A stretch of DNA of 64,000 bases, from the NCBI GenBank assembly GCA_012838425.1, contig DUPG01000008.1, positions 62,001 through 126,000 on the forward strand. Reading direction: 5' to 3'. Shown here piece by piece: positions 59,425-64,000 of the stretch; within the stretch, counting starts at the first letter, position 1; the number at the start of each line of letters is the position of its first letter. The notes beneath the pieces were generated by a model. It was not told where the DNA came from. It worked only from the letters and a program-made list of their open reading frames with translations, and searched no databases. Position numbers and translations under genes: made by a program. The stretch is from Clostridiales bacterium. Lineage in GTDB: Bacteria; Bacillota; Clostridia; Christensenellales; CAG-138.

Positions 59425-60891
59425 ATGGAGCAGACAGAGAGAAATCTTACAATGCTTACCGACTTGTACCAGCTTACAATGATGTACGGCTATTACAAGT
59501 CGGGCAATACTGAAAAAGAGGCGGTGTTCGACCTCTTTTTCCGCGAAACAGGCAATCACAGAGCGTATGCGGTGCTATGCGGTATCGAATCTATTATCGA
59601 CTACATAAACAATCTCAGGTTCACAGACGCTGATATTGCATACTTGCGTTCACTCAACCTATTTGACGAAGATTTTTTGAGCTATCTCAAAAACTTCAAG
59701 TTCACAGGCGATATTTACGCCATGCCCGAAGGCACAGTCGTATTTCCTATGGAGCCGCTTGTAAGAGTGCGCGCAAAAATGCTTGAAGCGCAGTTCATTG
59801 AAACCGCCTTGCTGGTATTCGTGAACCATCAAACCTCTATTGCTTCAAAGGCAAGCAGGATAAAGCACGCGGCAGGCGACGACGCTGTTGTAGAATTCGG
59901 GCTAAGGCGTGCGCATGGCGCAGACGCCGGCACTCTCGGCGCAAGGGCGGCAATAATAGGCGGCTGCTCCGGCACAAGCAATGTGCTTTGCGGTCAGCTG
60001 TATGGCTCTGAGGTCAAGGGTACTCATGCGCACTCATGGGTAATGAGCTTTGAAAGCGAATTAGAAGCGTTTCGAGCATACGCAAGGTGCTTTCCTAACG
60101 CCTGTATGCTGCTGGTGGATACATACGACACGCTGAAAAGCGGCGTTCCGAACGCGATTACGGTTTTCCGTGAGCTGCGCGAGCAGGGCTATACAAAGAA
60201 TTTCGGAATAAGGCTTGATTCGGGCGACCTTGCGTATCTCTCAAAGGAAGCACGCAAGATGTTAGACGAAGCGGGCTTCCCCGACGCAAAGATTTTCGCT
60301 TCAAGCGATTTAGACGAGTATGTTATTCGTGAGCTTAAGACGGAGGGCGCGAAAATCGACTTCTGGGGAGTAGGCACAAGGCTTATTACATCAAGCGATT
60401 ATCCCGTATTGGGCGGCGTATATAAGCTTTCTGCGGAAATTGAAGACGGGGTTATAATTCCTAAGATAAAGATTTCAGATAACCCCATAAAAACCACAAA
60501 TCCGGGCTACAAGAAGGTGTTTAGGCTGTATTCAAAGCATAATGATTATGCGCTTGCTGATGTAATAGCCTTAGATGACGAGGTCATAGACGATACGCGT
60601 CCCTTAAAGCTCTACCATCCCGAACAGCGCTATAAAAGCATGGTGCTTGTAAACTTCTATGCGCGTGAGCTTTTGCAGCCTATATTCCTAAATGGCAAGC
60701 AGGTATATCAGTCCCCGTCATTAGAGGAAATATGCGAGTACGCGCGCAAGGAAATAGGTCATTTCTGGGACGAATACAAGCGCTTGCTTAATCCGCAGGT
60801 ATATAAGGTGGACTTGTCAGACAAGTTATACGACCTGAAGCAAAGCATGATTGCAAGCATTAAGAATTCAAACGAACACCACGAGGTATAG
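59425..60891 (+). CDS. pncB: Nicotinate phosphoribosyltransferase
   Basis: 488 aa. It makes nicotinate mononucleotide from nicotinate and PRPP in the NAD salvage pathway. Conserved segments: MLTDLYQLTMMYGYY, LGARAAIIGGCSGTSNV, GTHAHSWVMSF (the region around the phosphorylated His), VDTYDTLKSGVPNAI and GIRLDSGDLAYLS. The length fits the long bacterial/eukaryotic-like class rather than E. coli PncB (400 aa). It begins 11 bases after lgt and has no good ribosome binding site of its own beyond GAGGA in the lgt end. Confidence 0.95.
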   Translation: MEQTERNLTMLTDLYQLTMMYGYYKSGNTEKEAVFDLFFRETGNHRAYAVLCGIESIIDYINNLRFTDADIAYLRSLNLFDEDFLSYLKNFKFTGDIYAMPEGTVVFPMEPLVRVRAKMLEAQFIETALLVFVNHQTSIASKASRIKHAAGDDAVVEFGLRRAHGADAGTLGARAAIIGGCSGTSNVLCGQLYGSEVKGTHAHSWVMSFESELEAFRAYARCFPNACMLLVDTYDTLKSGVPNAITVFRELREQGYTKNFGIRLDSGDLAYLSKEARKMLDEAGFPDAKIFASSDLDEYVIRELKTEGAKIDFWGVGTRLITSSDYPVLGGVYKLSAEIEDGVIIPKIKISDNPIKTTNPGYKKVFRLYSKHNDYALADVIALDDEVIDDTRPLKLYHPEQRYKSMVLVNFYARELLQPIFLNGKQVYQSPSLEEICEYARKEIGHFWDEYKRLLNPQVYKVDLSDKLYDLKQSMIASIKNSNEHHEV

Positions 60892-60892
60892 T

Positions 60893-61621
60893 GTGTATTC
60901 GCATTTCGATACAGTGCTAATAACAGGCGGCTCTCGCGGAATAGGCGCAGAAATGGTAAAAGCCTTTTCCGCGCAGGGCTACAGGGTGGCATTTATATAT
61001 CTGAATTCCGATGAACAGGCGAAAGAATTGTCAAAAGAGCATGACGCCTATGCAATCAAGGCAGATGTTTCCGACATAAATCAGATAAAGCACGCAGTAC
61101 AAAGCGCAATAGACTATCTCAACGGAATAGATGTTCTCATAAACAACGCAGGCATTGCGCAGTCAAAGCTGTTTTGCGATATAAGCGAATTCGACTTTCA
61201 GAATATGCTGAATGTAAACCTAAATGGCGTTTTCTACACAACGCAGGCGGTTCTGCCCCATATGATTTCAAAAAAACGTGGGCGAATCATAAACATTGCG
61301 TCTGTGTGGGGCGTATGCGGCGCTTCTATGGAAACGCACTATTCAGCCTCAAAGGCCGCGGTTATTGGCTTTACAAAGGCGTTGGCGAAGGAAGTAGCCC
61401 CCTGTCAGATAACCGTTAACTGCATTGCTCCGGGCGTTATAGATACTGATATGAATGCTTGTTACAGTGAATCCGATATTGAGTCGCTTTGCGAGCAAAT
61501 TCCGTTAGGGCGTATGGGTTCGGTTCGTGATGTCGCAGAATTAGCATTGTTCTTAGCCTCTAAGAATGCCGCGTACATAACCGGACAGGTAATAGGTGTT
61601 GACGGCGGGTTTGCGGTGTAG
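60893..61621 (+). CDS. Short-chain dehydrogenase/reductase (FabG-like)
   Basis: 242 aa classical SDR. NAD(P) motif TGGSRGIG, NNAG (LINNAGIAQSK), catalytic Ser in NIASVWG and YSASK, then the C-terminal GQVIGVDGGF. FabG family members reduce 3-oxoacyl-ACP, but outside a fab cluster the substrate is open. GTG 60893 is preferred: GAGG lies six bases upstream, one base after the pncB stop; the open frame extends into pncB without a site. No terminator is seen after it. Confidence 0.9.
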   Translation: MYSHFDTVLITGGSRGIGAEMVKAFSAQGYRVAFIYLNSDEQAKELSKEHDAYAIKADVSDINQIKHAVQSAIDYLNGIDVLINNAGIAQSKLFCDISEFDFQNMLNVNLNGVFYTTQAVLPHMISKKRGRIINIASVWGVCGASMETHYSASKAAVIGFTKALAKEVAPCQITVNCIAPGVIDTDMNACYSESDIESLCEQIPLGRMGSVRDVAELALFLASKNAAYITGQVIGVDGGFAV

Positions 61622-61740
61622 CAGATAGTGGTGAGTTATAGTTTTTGCTGCAGAAAGCGCATTTCAGCACTTTGAAAAGTCGTTCCGCCAAAAAACCATT
61701 CTCTTTTTTGCTAATATCACATTTTTTATACATTTTCCGC

Positions 61741-61769
61741 TTGACAAAGCTTTTTCCTTTTATTATTAT
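61741..61769 (+). promoter_or_regulatory. Promoter of rplM-rpsI
   Basis: Perfect TTGACA (61741-61746), 17-bp spacer, TATTAT (61764-61769). Confidence 0.8.
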
Positions 61770-61775
61770 TAAGTT

Positions 61776-61860
61776 TGTGTGTAAAGGGGAATTCCTCAGG
61801 CGACCACAGCCCCGGACGCCTGTCAGAATTCTTGCGTTCACAGCAACAAATTGTAAGAAA
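61776..61860 (+). ncRNA. Probable ribosomal protein L13-type leader RNA
   Basis: The roughly 95-nt leader of rplM-rpsI contains nested complementary segments: GAATTC (61790-61795 and 61826-61831) around CAGGCG/CGCCTG. An autoregulatory L13 leader is known at this place in Bacillota; position and structure fit, but I cannot confirm the consensus by eye. Confidence 0.55.
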
Positions 61861-61873
61861 TCGGAGGACGGCC

Positions 61874-62305
61874 ATGAAAACATATATGGCAAAGGCAGAA
61901 ACCGTTGACCGCAAATGGTATATAATCGATGCGGAAGGTATGGTGCTTGGCAGAATGGCATCACAGGTTGCTGCGATTCTTAGGGGAAAGCACAAGCCAA
62001 CCTATACGCCTCATGTAGATACAGGCGACCATGTTATTATAGTAAACGCAGATAAGATTGTTCTGACTGGCAGAAAGTTAGATCAGAAAAAGTATTACAA
62101 GCATTCGGGTTATCCGGGCGGTTTGAAGGAGATTTCGTACAGAGCTCTTATGAACAAGAAGCCCGAATTCGTTGTTATGGAAGCTATTCGTTTGATGCTC
62201 CCCAAGGGTCCCTTGGGTCGTCAAATGCTAACAAAGCTTCGTGTTTACAGCGGAACTGAACATAAGCATCAGGCACAAATGCCCGAAAAACTCGAGCTTA
62301 AATAA
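61874..62305 (+). CDS. rplM: 50S ribosomal protein L13
   Basis: 143 aa, standard length. [19 protein letters not shown] start, then [31 protein letters not shown] and [21 protein letters not shown] precedes the ATG at 61874; the frame upstream runs through the leader RNA and is not coding. It is followed 17 bases later by rpsI, the usual pair. Confidence 0.98.
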   Translation: MKTYMAKAETVDRKWYIIDAEGMVLGRMASQVAAILRGKHKPTYTPHVDTGDHVIIVNADKIVLTGRKLDQKKYYKHSGYPGGLKEISYRALMNKKPEFVVMEAIRLMLPKGPLGRQMLTKLRVYSGTEHKHQAQMPEKLELK

Positions 62306-62322
62306 GCGGTTAGGAGATAGTT

Positions 62323-62715
62323 ATGGCAAATACAGTTTATCTTGGAACAGGAAGGCGTAAGAAGGCAATCGCACGCGTTCGTTTGATACCGGGTACTGGC
62401 AATATCACTATAAATAAGCGTGGTATTGATAACTACTTTGGTTTGGAAACATTGAAGATGATTGTTCGCGCACCCTTAGAGCTTACCGGCACAATAGGCA
62501 AGTTCGATGCGCTGATAAGCGTTCATGGCGGCGGAACAACAGGTCAGGCAGGCGCGATTCGTCATGGCATTTCACGCGCATTGATAAAGGCTAACCCTGA
62601 CTTGAGAAAGACTTTGAAGTCTGCGGGCTTCTTAACAAGAGACCCGAGAGCGAAGGAACGCAAAAAGTACGGTCTTAAAGCCGCACGCCGCGCACCTCAG
62701 TTCTCAAAGAGATAA
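62323..62715 (+). CDS. rpsI: 30S ribosomal protein S9
   Basis: 130 aa, standard length. [19 protein letters not shown] at the start, [19 protein letters not shown], and the conserved end [20 protein letters not shown] ... FSKR whose last Arg reaches the P-site tRNA. Co-transcribed with rplM and followed by a strong terminator. Confidence 0.98.
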   Translation: MANTVYLGTGRRKKAIARVRLIPGTGNITINKRGIDNYFGLETLKMIVRAPLELTGTIGKFDALISVHGGGTTGQAGAIRHGISRALIKANPDLRKTLKSAGFLTRDPRAKERKKYGLKAARRAPQFSKR

Positions 62716-62734
62716 TCTATCAAAAAACTTTTGG

Positions 62735-62767
62735 CACCCCAAAGCGCATGTTTTGGGGTGTTTTTTA
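62735..62767 (+). terminator. Terminator of rplM-rpsI
   Basis: Stem CACCCCAAA/TTTGGGGTG followed by TTTTTT. Confidence 0.92.
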
Positions 62768-62776
62768 TAGGTGCAT

Positions 62777-63247
62777 ATGGATTTAACATTCAAAACAGAA
62801 AACGGAAGGTTCAATTATCGTGTAGGCGCAATTATTATTCACGATAATAAAATTCTTATGGTAAAAAATGAGCTCTCGCCATACTTTTATAGCGTGGGCG
62901 GGCGCGTTAAGCTGAACGAAACTGCCGAGCAAGCCGTATTGCGCGAGGTGTATGAGGAAACAGGTATTCACATGGAAGTCGACAGGCTGGGCTTCGTTCA
63001 CGAATGCTTCTTTGTTGAGGAGGTTACTAAAGAACGCTTTCACGAGCTTTCATTCTACTTCTACATAAAAGCAAAGGATATAGAGAATATCCGCTCAAAC
63101 AGCTACACAGAGCTTGGTGCAAAGGAAGGCTTGTTCTGGCTTCCGCTTGACAGATTGAACGAATTTTACATATACCCCGAGTTTTTTAGGGAGAAGCTTC
63201 TATCTCCTATCACAGAGCTTCAACATATTTTGACGGTGAGGGAATAA
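62777..63247 (+). CDS. NUDIX hydrolase
   Basis: 156 aa. The NUDIX box is complete: GGRVKLNETAEQAVLREVYEETGI fits G-x5-E-x7-RE-x2-EE-xG, given here as pattern only; the motif starts about residue 42. It hydrolyses a nucleoside diphosphate linked to another moiety; the substrate cannot be told. ATG 62777 is preferred over the GTG two codons before it; AGGTG just upstream is a weak site. It lies 10 bases after the rpsI terminator and directly before the alpha/beta hydrolase gene. Confidence 0.88.
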   Translation: MDLTFKTENGRFNYRVGAIIIHDNKILMVKNELSPYFYSVGGRVKLNETAEQAVLREVYEETGIHMEVDRLGFVHECFFVEEVTKERFHELSFYFYIKAKDIENIRSNSYTELGAKEGLFWLPLDRLNEFYIYPEFFREKLLSPITELQHILTVRE

Positions 63248-63248
63248 G

Positions 63249-63992
63249 GTGATTCATAAGGAATACAGTCATAAAGCGCAATCCGATACCTGCATTGTGT
63301 TCGTTCATGGGATACAGGGCAGTCCTTGGCAGTTTAATTACTTGATTGACGCGCTTGATAATAAGTATTCGGTTGAAAACCTGCTGCTTCCCGGGCATGG
63401 CTATACTGCAAAAGAGTTTTCGCAAACGAGTATGCAGGAATGGCAAAGCTATGTTGACAAAAGGATTCAGAGGTTAGAAAAAGAGTATGCAAATATCGTT
63501 ATAGTAGGACATTCAATGGGCGGACTGTTGGCGGTGCAATCTGCGCTTTCTTTTCCTGATAAAATCAAAGGGCTGTTTCTGCTTGCGTTACCCTTAGTTG
63601 TTAATATGCGTTATCGTTTCATAAGAAACAGCCTTATTATCGGCTTTTCAAACAGAAATGATGACGAAGTGATAGCAGCCGCGCGAAAAGCAAACAGTAT
63701 AAGCACAAAAAGCGCGTTTGAATACTTAGCCTGCACTCCGCGCTATATAGAATTGCTGAAAAAGAGCTATACAACGCGTAAGCTGTTGATCAAGTTAAGT
63801 GTTCCGGTTACGATTATTCAATCCTCAGATGATGAGATAGTCAGCAACAGGTCGCTGCAATATGTAAAGCCGTATAGCAATATAAAAGCGCTTATTGTAG
63901 AGGATTCCGGGCATTATTATTACCCCAAGACAGCAAAAGAATTCATAGTTAACGAGCTTTTCGCCTTCCTATCGTGTATAATATCCACATGA
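63249..63992 (+). CDS. Alpha/beta hydrolase, carboxylesterase/monoacylglycerol-lipase-like
   Basis: 247 aa. Oxyanion region FVHGIQGSPWQF, nucleophile elbow VGHSMGGLLAV (Ser), Asp in IIQSSDDEIVS and His in VEDSGHYYYPK complete the triad. The pattern resembles Est30/YvaK-type carboxylesterases. No signal peptide, so cytoplasmic. GTG start with GAGGGA upstream, one base after the NUDIX stop, so the two are co-translated. Its TGA overlaps an ATG (63989) that may start another gene cut by the window edge. Confidence 0.9.
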   Translation: MIHKEYSHKAQSDTCIVFVHGIQGSPWQFNYLIDALDNKYSVENLLLPGHGYTAKEFSQTSMQEWQSYVDKRIQRLEKEYANIVIVGHSMGGLLAVQSALSFPDKIKGLFLLALPLVVNMRYRFIRNSLIIGFSNRNDDEVIAAARKANSISTKSAFEYLACTPRYIELLKKSYTTRKLLIKLSVPVTIIQSSDDEIVSNRSLQYVKPYSNIKALIVEDSGHYYYPKTAKEFIVNELFAFLSCIIST

Positions 63993-64000
63993 TGCTTCAC

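Noticed and set aside
63989..64000. Start of another gene at the right edge
   Set aside because: An ATG overlaps the hydrolase stop, but only four codons are visible, so nothing can be supported.

Overview
The window looks like a core-genome segment of a Gram-positive anaerobe in the Bacillota, class Clostridia, probably an uncultured gut-type lineage. The evidence is strong AGGAGG-type ribosome binding sites, many near-consensus TTGACA-N17-TATAAT promoters, and infC-rpmI-rplT behind an L20-type leader. SepF, PyrR, RNase Y, Mini-RNase III, GerMN lipoproteins and a CwlD-like amidase point the same way. There is no rRNA, CRISPR array, phage or insertion sequence. Most of the sequence is dense housekeeping DNA with frequent 4-nt start/stop overlaps.

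Layout, 0-16 kb: the tail of shikimate kinase; a very large secreted subtilisin-like protease with two cohesin-like modules, Pro/Thr linkers and a C-terminal wall/membrane anchor; pheS-pheT plus a small unknown gene (minus strand); an ABC exporter; a peroxide/thiol cluster (thioredoxin, peroxiredoxin, CoA-disulfide-reductase-like flavoprotein with rhodanese domain); a HicB-like protein without an obvious HicA; and a tRNA-Ala(GGC).

16-28 kb (plus strand): lspA-rluD-pyrR-mnmG, then mrnC-thyX, two GerMN lipoproteins, a GlmL/MutL-type ATPase, nrdR, pgeF and two membrane proteins. 28-33 kb (minus strand): an AI-2E family membrane protein and a nucleoside/sugar-type ABC importer (two permeases and a double ATPase) without its binding protein.

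33-38 kb is the one accessory-looking region. It holds two tandemly duplicated Gln/Lys-rich small proteins, then two related GLUG-repeat surface proteins. The first carries a type IV pilin-like N-terminus and is broken by a frameshift. The second carries a Sec signal peptide and is broken by an in-frame TAA. In both, the break separates the export signal from the passenger domain. This locus is the most unusual part of the window.

38-64 kb: zinc peptidase and ThrRS-like nucleoside kinase; L20 leader-infC (probable ATA start)-rpmI-rplT-rRNA methylase-phosphodiesterase; a two-component system; an FHA-FtsW-PBP elongation/division set; a CwlD-like amidase; a minus-strand operon dUTPase-like/membrane fusion protein/yggS/sepF/lysC/tsaC; then rny, a dipeptidase, lgt, pncB, a short-chain dehydrogenase, rplM-rpsI behind a probable L13 leader, a NUDIX hydrolase and an alpha/beta hydrolase. 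Starts were moved from the longest possible ORF wherever a clear ribosome binding site or family alignment indicated a downstream start; each such choice is noted in the entry.
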